Position numbers and translations under genes: made by a program. Source: Calendula officinalis (taxonomy: Eukaryota; Streptophyta; Magnoliopsida; Asterales; Asteraceae). From it: a DNA stretch of 64,000 nt. How positions within the stretch are numbered: position 1 is the stretch's first letter; every line of letters starts with the position of its first letter. Of this stretch, positions 51,969 to 62,100 are shown piece after piece. The stretch covers positions 17,055,813-17,119,812 of the forward strand of contig OY970828.1 in the NCBI GenBank assembly GCA_963853835.1, written 5' to 3'. The notes beneath the pieces are model-generated. The model did not search any database and had not been told where the DNA came from. It was given only the letters and a program-made list of their open reading frames with translations.

Positions 51969-54900
51969 ATGATGAAATCTGCTATTTGGAATGTTAGAGG
52001 CCTCAATAAAGCTGTTAGCCAAAATGAGGTTGCTCAATTAATTAGAGATGAAAGTTTGAGTATTTGTGCTATTATTGAAACTCATGTTAAAAAGAAAAAT
52101 CTAGCATGGGTTTGTAATAGAGTGTTTGGCAATTGGAGTTGGGTTTCCAATTCTGACTTATGTACTGGTGTGACTCGAATTGTAATTGCTTGGGATCCTA
52201 ATGTTGTTGATATTATGGTGATTGATCAGCATCCGCAGGCCATTCACTGTTTTGTTAAACCTGTTATTAGGGGTCCTAGTTATTACTGCTCTTTTGTTTA
52301 TGGTCATCACAGGAAACAGTTTAGACCTCAGTTATGGAATAATCTTCGAATTTTTAGCCCAACTGTTAAAGACAAAGCTTGGGTTTTAATGGGAGATTTT
52401 AACTCCATATTAAACCCTAATGAGGCTTCCTCTGGTTCCTCTAGAATGAATAGTAGTATGGTTGACTTTTCTGAATGTGTGGCTGATATTCAGGTTGATG
52501 ATTTAAGTTCTTCTGGTCTTAAATTCACATGGAAGAAGAGTCCTAATAGGGATGACAGTTTATTGAAGAAGTTGGATAGAGTTATGGGGAATATGGATTT
52601 TCTTAAGGATTTTAATAATTCTTTTGTCCAGTTTTTACCATTTTTATCTTCTGATCACAGCCCGTGTATTTTAAATATACCTTCTTTTGTTAGGGCTAAA
52701 CCTAAACCTTTTAAGTTCCCTAATTTTGTTGCTAAGAAGAAGGAATTTTTGCCTATGGTTAAAAGATGTTGGAATAAGGATTTGACAGGTTTTGAAATGT
52801 ACAAAGTGGTTTCTAATTTGAAAGCTTTGAAGAAACCTGTGAGGGCTCTTTTAAAAAATAATGGGCATATTCACAAAAAAGTTTGTGACTTAAAAGTAAA
52901 TTTGGAGAAGGTGCAGGCTGAGATGGTCAGTAATCCTGATGACAAGAATATGAGGGATGAGGAGGTTAAATGTTTGAAGGCTTATAATGAGGCTATGATT
53001 GATGAGGAGCTGTTTTTGAAGCAAAAGTCAAAAGTTGAGTGGCTTAGGGAAGGTGATAATAATACTAAGTTCTTTCACAAAGCTGTTAAGGGAAGAATGA
53101 GCAGAAATAGAATTATGATGGTGGAGGATATGAATGGAAATGTTTTTCATGGGCATGAGGTTGCAGATCAATTTGTTAAGTATTTTGAAAGCACTTTGGG
53201 TACTTCTGCTACCATCAGTCCTATTAATGACCCTGCCAGTCTCAATATTAAAAGATTATCAGATTATAGCTCTAATCACATGAACAGGGCTGTTTCTGAT
53301 GATGAGGTGAAGACTGCCTTATTTGATATTTCTGATGACAAAGCTCCAGGCCCTGATGGCTTTTCTTCTAAGTGTTATAAAGCTGCTTGGAGTGTTATTG
53401 GTGATGATATTTGTAAGGCTGTTAGACAGTTTTTCATTTCTGGAAAGTTGTTGAAAGAAGTTAATGCCACTGGTATTGCCCTTGTTCCCAAAGTCAATTC
53501 CCCAGTTAAAGTGGCTGATTTTAGACCCATTGCTTGTTGCAATGTGGTTTACAAGATTATTAGTAAAATAATTACCAACAGGATAAAGGTGGTGTTGGAT
53601 GATTTAGTTGATGACAATCAAAGTGCTTTCATTCCTGGGAGGCAAATCAGTGATAACATTTTGTTATCCCAGGAATTATTGAGGGACTATCACCGTGACA
53701 AAGGTCCACCTAAGTGTGCTTTTAAGGTGGATATCCAGAAAGCTTATGACACAGTTGAATGGGAGTTTTTGAGGAACATTCTTGGTTTATTTGGGTTTAA
53801 TCCTTGGTTTATTCATTTAATTATGGAATGTATTTCCTCAACTTCCTTTATGGTGAATGTGAATGGGGATTATAATGGGTTTTTTAAGGGTAAGAGAGGG
53901 TTGAGACAGGGTGACCCCATGTCTCCTTACCTGTTTACCCTTGTTATGGAAGGTTTGAATTTAATTCTTAAGAGGAAGATTGTTGAGGATGGTGGTTTTA
54001 AATATCATTGGAAATGTGATGATCTTAAAATTACTCACCTTTGCTTTGCTGATGACCTATTACTGTTTTGTAATGGTGATAGTAGGTCTGTATCTGTTAT
54101 TAAGAAGGCCTTGGATGAATTTAGAGGTGTTTCTGGCCTGATTCCTAGTTTAAGTAAGAGTTCAGTTTTCTTTGGGAATGTGAAAGTGCATACTAGGAGT
54201 AATATTTCTGGGATTCTCCCTTTTACTGTGGGTAGTTTACCTGTTAGGTATTTGGGAGTCCCTTTAATATCCACTAGGCTCCATGTTAAAGATTGTAGCA
54301 GCCTTGTTGATAAAGTGAAGAGAAGGCTTTTGGATTGGAAGAATAAATCTTTATCGTTTGCTGGAAGATTACAATTGATCAAGTCTGTTTTGAGCTCTAT
54401 GCAAGTTTATTGGGCTTCTTTTTTTATTCTTCCTAAAGCTATTTCTAATGATATTGAAAGACTTTTAAGGGGTTTTCTTTGGTGTTATGGTGATTTAAAG
54501 AGGGGAAGGGCTAAGGTTAAATGGGAAGACTTGTGTTTGCCCAAAAGTCATGGTGGTTTAGGGATTAAACTTTTGCATTCTTGGAATGTTTCCCTTATGA
54601 CTAAGCATGTCTGGAATGTTGTTAGTAACAAGGACTCTTTATGGGTCAGCTGGCTGAATAAGACCAGGTTAAAAGACAGAAATTTTTGGTCCCTGCCTTC
54701 TCCTTCCAATGTTTGTTGGAGCTGGAGAGGTATTCTTAAGTGCAGGAATGGTATTAGGGACATAATTGTCTACAGAATTGGTGATGGTCAAAAAACCTCT
54801 GCGTGGTTTGACAACTGGCATCAAGTTGGCCCTTTATGTAATTTTATTACATATAGGAATATTTATGAGGCAGGGTTGGGTATTGACTATAAGGTGTCTG

Positions 54901-55649
54901 ATATTGTTGCTAATGGGGAGTGGAAGATTCCAATTGATTGGGTTAGTAAATTTCCCATGATTTTTAATTTAGTCCCTCCTTTAATCTGTAATACTATTAA
55001 TGATAGAGTTTTATGGAAAGACTGTAAAGGGAAATGTGTTCCTTTCTCAGTTTCTGATGCTAGTAGAGTTGATTGTGTGGATAAGGAACCTGTTTTCTGG
55101 TCAAAATGGGTCTGGTTTAGTCAAAATATACCTAGACATGCTTTCATTTTATGGCTAGTTTTTTTGGAAAAACTCAAGACTCAGGATAAAATGTGGGGTG
55201 TTGGTGATGGAATTGATGTTAGATGTGCTTTTTGTAAGCTGGAGTTGGACACCCATGACCATTTATTCTTTGAATGCAATTTCTCCTCTACTGTTTGGGA
55301 TATAATGAAGCATATGTGCAGATTAGATTTTGTCCCAAATAAATGGTCTTACTTGGTGATGAATTTGGAAAGAATACCAGTTAGTAAGTCAATCTGGAGT
55401 GTCATTCAAAGACTGGTTTTAGCTTCTACAGTTTATTATATTTGGCAGGAAAGAAATATGAGACTTTTTCATGCTAAGCATAGATCTGTGGATGATGTTT
55501 GTAAGTTGATCATTAATTCTGTTAGACTTAGATTGATTGGGCTCAATATAAGGAAGTCAAGGCAAACTTGTATGGCTGCTGATTTATGGAGTTTTGGATT
55601 GGTTGAGGATGGTGCTTTTACTAGCTTTACTGACCATGATCATGAATAA
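51966..55649 (+). CDS. LINE-1 ORF2: endonuclease and reverse transcriptase
   Basis: 1227 codons, uninterrupted. The APE-type endonuclease at residues 1-235 shows WNVRGLN (N9), E38 in IETH, D144 and N146 in GDFN, and D230-H231 in SSDHSP; it nicks the target to expose the primer. Reverse transcriptase at ~460-780: APGPDGF, FRPIACCNVVYK, FIPGRQISDN, D589 in VDIQKAYD, GLRQGDPMSPYLF, and catalytic F694-ADD697. The C-terminal zf-RVT domain has WSKWVWFSQNIPRHAFILW and C1087, C1090, H1097, C1104 (HDHLFFEC). No RNase H domain is seen after it. About two-thirds identical to the LINE-2 ORF2 by eye. All key catalytic residues are present, so the enzyme should be functional if expressed. Confidence 0.97.
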   Translation: MMMKSAIWNVRGLNKAVSQNEVAQLIRDESLSICAIIETHVKKKNLAWVCNRVFGNWSWVSNSDLCTGVTRIVIAWDPNVVDIMVIDQHPQAIHCFVKPVIRGPSYYCSFVYGHHRKQFRPQLWNNLRIFSPTVKDKAWVLMGDFNSILNPNEASSGSSRMNSSMVDFSECVADIQVDDLSSSGLKFTWKKSPNRDDSLLKKLDRVMGNMDFLKDFNNSFVQFLPFLSSDHSPCILNIPSFVRAKPKPFKFPNFVAKKKEFLPMVKRCWNKDLTGFEMYKVVSNLKALKKPVRALLKNNGHIHKKVCDLKVNLEKVQAEMVSNPDDKNMRDEEVKCLKAYNEAMIDEELFLKQKSKVEWLREGDNNTKFFHKAVKGRMSRNRIMMVEDMNGNVFHGHEVADQFVKYFESTLGTSATISPINDPASLNIKRLSDYSSNHMNRAVSDDEVKTALFDISDDKAPGPDGFSSKCYKAAWSVIGDDICKAVRQFFISGKLLKEVNATGIALVPKVNSPVKVADFRPIACCNVVYKIISKIITNRIKVVLDDLVDDNQSAFIPGRQISDNILLSQELLRDYHRDKGPPKCAFKVDIQKAYDTVEWEFLRNILGLFGFNPWFIHLIMECISSTSFMVNVNGDYNGFFKGKRGLRQGDPMSPYLFTLVMEGLNLILKRKIVEDGGFKYHWKCDDLKITHLCFADDLLLFCNGDSRSVSVIKKALDEFRGVSGLIPSLSKSSVFFGNVKVHTRSNISGILPFTVGSLPVRYLGVPLISTRLHVKDCSSLVDKVKRRLLDWKNKSLSFAGRLQLIKSVLSSMQVYWASFFILPKAISNDIERLLRGFLWCYGDLKRGRAKVKWEDLCLPKSHGGLGIKLLHSWNVSLMTKHVWNVVSNKDSLWVSWLNKTRLKDRNFWSLPSPSNVCWSWRGILKCRNGIRDIIVYRIGDGQKTSAWFDNWHQVGPLCNFITYRNIYEAGLGIDYKVSDIVANGEWKIPIDWVSKFPMIFNLVPPLICNTINDRVLWKDCKGKCVPFSVSDASRVDCVDKEPVFWSKWVWFSQNIPRHAFILWLVFLEKLKTQDKMWGVGDGIDVRCAFCKLELDTHDHLFFECNFSSTVWDIMKHMCRLDFVPNKWSYLVMNLERIPVSKSIWSVIQRLVLASTVYYIWQERNMRLFHAKHRSVDDVCKLIINSVRLRLIGLNIRKSRQTCMAADLWSFGLVEDGAFTSFTDHDHE

Positions 55650-57219
55650 TAATATTTTGAAGATGTTTATTGGAAAATTGCATAGGGATGTAATTCAGTT
55701 ATTATGGGGTTTTCTTTGGATTTTATCCAGTTTTTTTGAGATTTTTTCTGGAGATTCTTATTATTTTTCTGGAATTTTCCATATTTTTTTTGGATTTTTT
55801 TGGTACTCTGATAATGGGTCTAGTATATTTCAAAGTGGCAGCAGGAAATTTCTTGATTGTCAAGTGATTTATGCTGTTTTAGAGCTGCAGAGGGGCATTA
55901 TGGGTATTAACAGCCATATTTTGAAGATGAAATTCTTTGTGCAGGCTTGGAACATATTTTTATATTTTTCAAGAGTTTTGGTGTTTTTTTTGGATTTTTT
56001 TAGAAGATCTGGCCCGTTGGGCCTTTATACCAACAACTACTATGGGCTGCATTGTATAAAGGGAAGTCGTAATTACTTGATTTTGTGCAATCCAAATGTG
56101 AGCTGCAGTTCTTTTGTTGTGTATTTTGCAGGTCAATTTTTTAGCATTTGGATTTTGGAGATTATTTGCTCTAGTCATGGATGCTTCAAGGCTGCTGCTT
56201 TGGAGCTCTTTGGGCAGTTGTGCAGGCATTTTAAATGCAGGATTTTGAAGTGGAAATGGAGGATTATAACCCTAATTAAAGGGGTTGGTCATAGTCAGGA
56301 CAATTTCGGTCAAAGATGTGATGTGGCTAGCCCCCAAAGGGTTATTAATCCTCCATACTTGTTGTTGCAGGTTGATAAAGTGCTTGAAACTTGCAAATGG
56401 TGGCTTAAGCAATACATGAGGAAGTGCAAAACTGCAGGGTTGACTTTTCTGAAGTCAACGGCCATGCTTATTTTCTGGTACAAGTTCAACATTATGTCTT
56501 TTGATTTGATCTGTTTTGATAAAAAGGTTGCAAGTATTGCTAAGGATTGTAGTGGTATAATACATTGTTATACTATTATGGATGCAATTTTGACTTTCAC
56601 TGAGTCAAGGTTGGGTCTTAATCCGTGGGTCAAACTGTATAAAATCTGGAATTTGTGGATTTTGACTTTCTGTTGGTCAAAGGCTTGTGAGGGTTTATGG
56701 TATTTATGGTCTAAGGTGATGAGTTTCGGCTGTGATGATAATTTGAAGAGGATTTTGACTTTTCTCGGGTCAAAATTGATGAAGTGTTCTTTGGTTCACT
56801 TCAAAGGAGATACTATGAGAATGTTGACTTACACTGAGTCAACATTCTGCATTTTCATCATTTCAAACTGTTTTGGTGGGAATGTCCATAGTTTTGAGGC
56901 TATGTTGACTATTTTGACTTTTTGGTGGTCAATCTTATTCTCGAATTACAATGGCATTTTGAAGACTAAGATCAAAGTGAACAAGTTGAAGACAAAAGTT
57001 CATTTTAAGTGCAATTTGGATACTAATGCTGAGATATGGAGGCTTAAGAATGTCTTAGGTGTTTTGTTTTTTGATGTTAAAAGATTTCTTTATAATCTTA
57101 ATTTTTTTGGTATACCTAGATTAGGTTTAGACATTGGTTATAGAGTTATGCGTCTTTTGTTGGTCTTATTCCCAAAGCATGTTTTGGGTGGCCAAGTAGT
57201 TATTTTCAAGATGTGGTAG
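55636..57219 (+). CDS. LINE-1 ORF3, conserved protein of unknown function
   Basis: 527 codons from ATG 55636, which overlaps the ORF2 stop (55647-55649) by 14 nt in the +1 frame. The frame itself is open from 55594. I recognise no known domain. The protein is rich in Phe, Ile, Leu, Trp and Cys, with several hydrophobic stretches in the first ~180 residues (for example VIQLLWGFLWILSSFF, VVYFAGQFFSIWILEII), so membrane segments are possible; T-rich DNA could also produce this. HSQDNFGQRCD begins at residue 219. From about 268 to 430 there are six copies of a (I/M/G)LT(F/Y)xxS motif, each encoded by a TTGAC-N9-GTCAA palindrome in the same phase. LINE-2 has the same ORF in the same place. It could instead be a structured 3' UTR kept stop-free by chance, but two independent open copies argue against that. 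Confidence 0.72.
   Translation: MIMNNNILKMFIGKLHRDVIQLLWGFLWILSSFFEIFSGDSYYFSGIFHIFFGFFWYSDNGSSIFQSGSRKFLDCQVIYAVLELQRGIMGINSHILKMKFFVQAWNIFLYFSRVLVFFLDFFRRSGPLGLYTNNYYGLHCIKGSRNYLILCNPNVSCSSFVVYFAGQFFSIWILEIICSSHGCFKAAALELFGQLCRHFKCRILKWKWRIITLIKGVGHSQDNFGQRCDVASPQRVINPPYLLLQVDKVLETCKWWLKQYMRKCKTAGLTFLKSTAMLIFWYKFNIMSFDLICFDKKVASIAKDCSGIIHCYTIMDAILTFTESRLGLNPWVKLYKIWNLWILTFCWSKACEGLWYLWSKVMSFGCDDNLKRILTFLGSKLMKCSLVHFKGDTMRMLTYTESTFCIFIISNCFGGNVHSFEAMLTILTFWWSILFSNYNGILKTKIKVNKLKTKVHFKCNLDTNAEIWRLKNVLGVLFFDVKRFLYNLNFFGIPRLGLDIGYRVMRLLLVLFPKHVLGGQVVIFKMW
56440..56932 (+). repeat. Six in-phase 19-nt palindromes TTGAC-N9-GTCAA
   Basis: Copies at 56440-56458, 56590-56608, 56662-56680, 56755-56773, 56824-56842 and 56914-56932. 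All are exactly 19 nt with the 9-nt spacer length fixed and the spacer sequence variable. Start-to-start steps are 150, 72, 93, 69 and 90 nt, all multiples of three. Stems are 5-7 bp (TTGACTT/AAGTCAA in the first). TTGAC(C/T) is also the WRKY W-box core, so each palindrome presents it on both strands. Confidence 0.93.
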
Positions 57220-57300
57220 TTTTTACCCATCTGTGTTTGTAAATAACTTTCTTTTGTTGTTATAATTTTTGCCGGGCATAGCCCTTTATCAAAAAAAAAA
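57220..57300 (+). terminator. LINE-1 3' UTR, terminal stem-loop and poly-A
   Basis: About 70 bp remain between the ORF3 stop and the tail. A small perfect hairpin GGGC-ATA-GCCC lies at 57274-57284, six bases before ten A residues (57291-57300). A short hairpin right before poly-A is common in plant LINEs and their SINE partners and is thought to be recognised by the RT; its use here is inferred from position. Confidence 0.7.
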
Positions 57301-57315
57301 ATAACCCATGAACAT
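57301..57315. other. Target site duplication, right of LINE-1
   Basis: ATAACCCATGAACAT directly after the poly-A run. It then continues as normal satellite (ggcccttgaacc). Confidence 0.93.
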
Positions 57316-59147
57316 GGCCCTTGAACCATTATAACCACTAGATGTCCATAACTCATACCGATGGCCCTTGAACCATTATATCTGCAAGCCATGACCAATA
57401 GCCTATATATATCCATTTCGCAAGTAATAGGTGTCCATAACCCATGACCATGGCCCTTGAACCATTATAACCACTAGATGTCCATAACTCATAGCGATGG
57501 CCCTTGAACAATTATATCTACTAGCCATGACCAATAGCCTATAGATATCCATTTTACAAGTAATAGGTGTACATTACCCATAACCATGACCCTTGAACCA
57601 TTATAACAACTAGATGTCCATATCTCATACTGATCGCCCTTTTACCAATATAACTACTATCCATGACCAATAGCCTATAGCTATCCACATTACATATAAT
57701 AATTGTCCATAACTCATAACCATGGTCCTTGAATCATTATAACCACTAGATGTCCATAACTCATACCGTTGGCCCTTGAACCATTAAAACTACTAGACAT
57801 GACCAATAGCCTATAGATATCCATTTAAGAAGTAATAGGTGTCCGTAACCCATAACCATGGCCCTTGAACCATTATAACCACTAGATGTCCATAACTCAT
57901 AGCGATGGTCCTGGAACCATTATAACTACTAGCCATGACCAATAGCCTATAGATATCCATTTTACAAGTAATATGTGTCCATTACCCATAACCATGACCC
58001 TTGAACCATTATAACAACTAGATGTCCATATCTCATACCGATCGCCCTTTAACCAATATAACTACTAGCCATGACCAATAGCCTATAGATATCCACATTA
58101 CAAGTAATAAGTGTCCATAACTCATAACCATGGCCCTTGGACCATCATAACCACTTGATATCCATAACTCATACCGATGGCCCTTTATCCATTATAACTG
58201 CTACCCATGACCAATAGCCAATAGATATTCATTTTACAAGTAATAGGTGTTAATAACCCATAACCATGGCCCTTGAACCATTATAACCACTAGATGTTCA
58301 TAACTCATATCGTGTTCCTTGAACTATTATAACTACTAGTCATGACCAAGAGCCAATAGATATCCATTTTACAAGTAATAGGTGTCCATAACCCATAACC
58401 ATGGCTCTTGAGTCATTATAACCACCTGCCATGACCAATAGCCGATGGATGACCATTTTACAAGTAATAGGTGTCCACAACCCATGAAGATGGCCCTTGA
58501 ACCATTATAACCACTAGATGTCCATAACTCATACCGATGGCCCTTGAACCATTATAACTGCTATCCATAACCAATAGCCTATAGATATCCATTTTACAAG
58601 TAATAGGTGTCCATAACCCATAACCATGGCCCTTGAACCATTATAACCACTTGATGTCCAGAACTCATATCGATGGCCCTTGAACCATTATAATTAGTAG
58701 CATGGACCAGTAGCCTATAGATATCCATTTTACAAGTAATAGGTGTCCATAACCCAAAATGATGGCCCTTGAACGATTATAAATTCTAGCCATGACAAAT
58801 AGCCTATAGATATCCATTTATAACCCATACCGATACCCTTGAACCATTATAAACCCTAGCCATGACCAATAGCCTATAGATGGCTATTATACAAGTAATA
58901 GGTGTCCATAACCAATAACCATGACACTTAACCATTATAACCACTAGATGTCTATAACTCATACCGATGGCCCTTGAAGCATTATAACTACTAGCCATGA
59001 CCGGTAGACTATTGATATCCATTTTACAAGATATATATATCCATAACCCATACCCATGGACCTTGAACAATTATAAACCCTAGCCTTGACCAATAGCCTA
59101 TAGATGGCTATTTTACAAGTATAAGGTGTCCATAACCAATAACCATG
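57316..59147. repeat. Satellite family B array, block 3
   Basis: Continuation of block 2 after LINE-1, in HOR phase up to about 58470 (anchor cctgcc at 58425). From about 58560 monomers are more diverged and some are shortened (for example 58812-58835 and an atatatat insertion near 59030), as if this were an array edge. No gene is seen. Confidence 0.95.
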
Positions 59148-59178
59148 CCATAGTTTTTAATGATATTTAAAACTATGG
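59148..59178 (+). repeat. 10-bp perfect inverted repeat at the LINE-2 5' junction
   Basis: CCATAGTTTT (59148-59157) and AAAACTATGG (59169-59178) flank an 11-nt loop that contains the ORF2 start codon. The right arm belongs to ORF2 coding text; the left arm lies exactly where satellite gives way to LINE. It may be a foldback made during 5'-end joining. Confidence 0.7.
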
Positions 59179-62100
59179 CTTGGAATGTTCGGGGTCTGAA
59201 CAAGGCTTCTTCTCAGGATGAGGTTTCCCAGTTTATTCATGAGGAGGGAATTAGTTTGTGTGCTATGTTAGAGACTCATATCAAGAAAAGGAATCTTGAT
59301 TGGATTTGTAAAAGAGTGTTTGGTCCTTGGAAGTGGATATCCAATTCTGACCTTTGTACTGGTGGTACTAGAATTGTTGTGGCATGGGATCCTAATGTTG
59401 TTGATGTTATGGTGATGGATCAGCATGCTCAAGCCATTCACTGTTTTATCAGTCCTGTTATAGGAGGGAAAGGGTATTTTTGCTTATTTATTTATGGGCA
59501 TCATAGAAGACAGTTTAGACCCCAAATCTGGAAAAACCTAGTGGTTTACAACAAAACAGTGATAAATAAACCATGGGTTATTATGGGGGATTTCAATGCT
59601 ATCCTTGACCCTAGTGAGGCTTCTGTTGGGTCTTGTTCTATGACTAAAAGTATGGTTGACCTTGCTGAATGTGTTTCTGAAATACAAGTTGAGGATTTAT
59701 GTTCTTATGGGCTTAATTTTACATGGAAGAAAAGTCCTAATAAGGAGGATAGTTTACTTAAAAAACTTGACAGAGTTATGGGAAATGTTGAATTGCTTGG
59801 TGAGTTTCGTAATTTGTATGTCCAGTTTAAACCTTTTTTGTCTTCTGATCATTCCCCGTGTGTGTTAATCATGCCTGATTTCAAGAAACCTAAACCTAAG
59901 GCTTTTAAATTCCCTAATTTCTTAACTGGGAAAAAGGAATTTATTCCTTTGATCAAAAGCTGCTGGAATGCTGAGGTGCAGGGAGTTGAAATGTATAAAC
60001 TGGTTTCTAAGTTGAGGACCTTAAAGAAGCCTTTGAGAGACCTCATGAGGAAACAGGGAAATATTCATCAAAATGTTGTCAATTTGAGGAGAAAGCTTGA
60101 GGAAAGCCAAATTAACATGGTGGAAAATCCTTTTAACAGTGATCTCAGAGAAAAAGAGGTTAAATGTTTGAAGGCTTATAATGAAGCTTTAATTGATGAA
60201 GAGTTATTTTTAAAACAGAAAGCCAAAGTGGATTGGTTAAAAGAAGGTGATCATAACACTAAATTTTTCCATAAAGCTGTTAAAGGAAGGATTAATAGAA
60301 GTAGAATTGTTATGGTTCAGAATATGAATGGTGACAGTTTTCATGGTCATGAGGTGGCTGGTCAATTTGTTAGTCATTTTCAGAGTATTTTAGGCTCTTC
60401 CGTTCATGTTAATCCTATTTACAGTCCCAATATTTTATTTAATAGAAAATTATCTGTGGATAGTGCTAGTTTTATGATCAGAGATGTCTCTAATGATGAA
60501 GTTAAAGCTGCTATTTTTGATATTTCTGATGACAAGTCTCCTGGACCTGATGGTTTTTCAGCAAAAATTTTTAAGAGTTCTTGGGAGGTCATTGGTAATG
60601 ATTTATGTATGGCTGTTAAGCAATTTTTCAGATCTGGGAAATTACTTAAGGAGATTAATGCTACCTCTATAGCTTTGGTGCCTAAGATGAATACCCCTAT
60701 GAAAGTTTCTGATTACAGACCAATTGCTTGTTGCAATGTGGTTTATAAATGTATTAGTAAAATTATTACCAATAGGATCAAAGTTGGTCTTGATATTTTG
60801 GTGGATGATAATCAATGTGCTTTTATTCCTGGAAGGCAAATAAGTGATAACATTTTACTTTCCCAGGAATTACTCAGAAATTATCATTTAGTCAGGGTCC
60901 TCCTAAGTGTGCTCTAAAGGTGGATATTCAGAAGGCCTATGATTCTGTGGATTGGAAGTTTTTGCAGAATATTTTGGAGTTTTTTGGGTTTCATCCGTGG
61001 ATGATCCATCTTATTATGGAATGTGTGACTACAACCTCCTTTATGATTAATGTGAATGGGGATTTTAAGGGCTTCTTTAAAGGAAAAAGGGGTTTAAGAC
61101 AAGGAGATCCTATGTCTCCTTATCTTTTCACTCTTGTGATGGAAGTTCTTAATTTGTTAATCAAAAGGAATATTAAAGAAGATGGTAATTTTAAGTATCA
61201 TTGGAAGTGTGAGAAACTTGAGTTAACCCATTTATGCTTTGCTGATGATCTGTTATTGTTTAGCCATGGTGATAGCAGATCTGTGGGGGTGTTAAAGAAA
61301 GCTATAGATGAGTTTGGTTCTGTTTCTGGATTGCAGCCTAGCTTGAGTAAGAGTACAATCTTTTTTGGAAATGTTAAAGCTCTTGCTAGAAATAATATTA
61401 CTGCTATCCTCCCTTTTGAAATTGGTGAGTTACCTGTCAAATATCTAGGAGTGCCTTTAATCTCTACTAGATTATTTGTTAAGGATTGCATGATTCTGGT
61501 TGATAAAGTTAAGAAAAAATTACTGGATTGGAAAAATAAATCTCTTTCATTTGCTGGCAGACTTCTCCTCATTCAGTCGGTTTTGAGCTCAATGCAAGTG
61601 TATTGGGCTTCTGTTTTAATTTTACCTAAGTCTGTGCTAAATGATACTGAAAGGTTACTTAGAGGTTTTTTATGGTGCCATGGTGATTTGAGGAGGGGTA
61701 AAGCTAAAGTCAAGTGGGATGATGTTTGTGTCCCAAAATGTCAAGGTGGATTAGGGTTAAAGAAGCTTTATTCTTGGAACATTGCTTTGATGTCTAAGCA
61801 TATATGGAATATTATTAATGATAAAGATTCTTTGTGGGTAAAATGGTTGAAAGAGTCTAGGCTGAAAAATAAGAATTTTTGGACCCTTCCTTCTCCTAAT
61901 AATGCTTGTTGGAGTTGGAGAAGTATTCTTAAATGTAGAAAGAATATTAGGCAGAATTTTGTGTACAGAATTGGTGATGGTACTAAAATTTCTGCTTGGT
62001 ATGATAACTGGCACCCTTCTGGTCCTCTGTGTAATTTTATTTATCATAGGGATATTTATGAAGGAAACTTGGCTATTAGCAGTTCAGTGGCTGATTTGGT

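Larger units (their letters stand above)
48738..57300 (+). mobile_element. Full-length L1-type LINE (LINE-1) with three ORFs
   Basis: 8563 bp between a perfect 15-bp target duplication, ending in a run of ten A. Order: 31 bp of satellite-like filler, short 5' UTR, ORF1 (DUF4283 plus CCHC), ORF2 (endonuclease, RT, zf-RVT), ORF3 (unknown), a ~70-bp 3' UTR with a small stem-loop, poly-A. Excising 48738-57315 restores the satellite HOR spacing (1176 bp between cctgcc anchors 48671 and 58425). ORF2 and ORF3 are uninterrupted, and only the 5' end of ORF1 is doubtful, so the insertion is probably young. Confidence 0.96.

Noticed and set aside
55650..57219. RNase H domain or SINE-like 3' module in the region after LINE-1 ORF2
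   Set aside because: No RNase H catalytic pattern and no tRNA-like A/B boxes were found. The conserved open frame is the better description.
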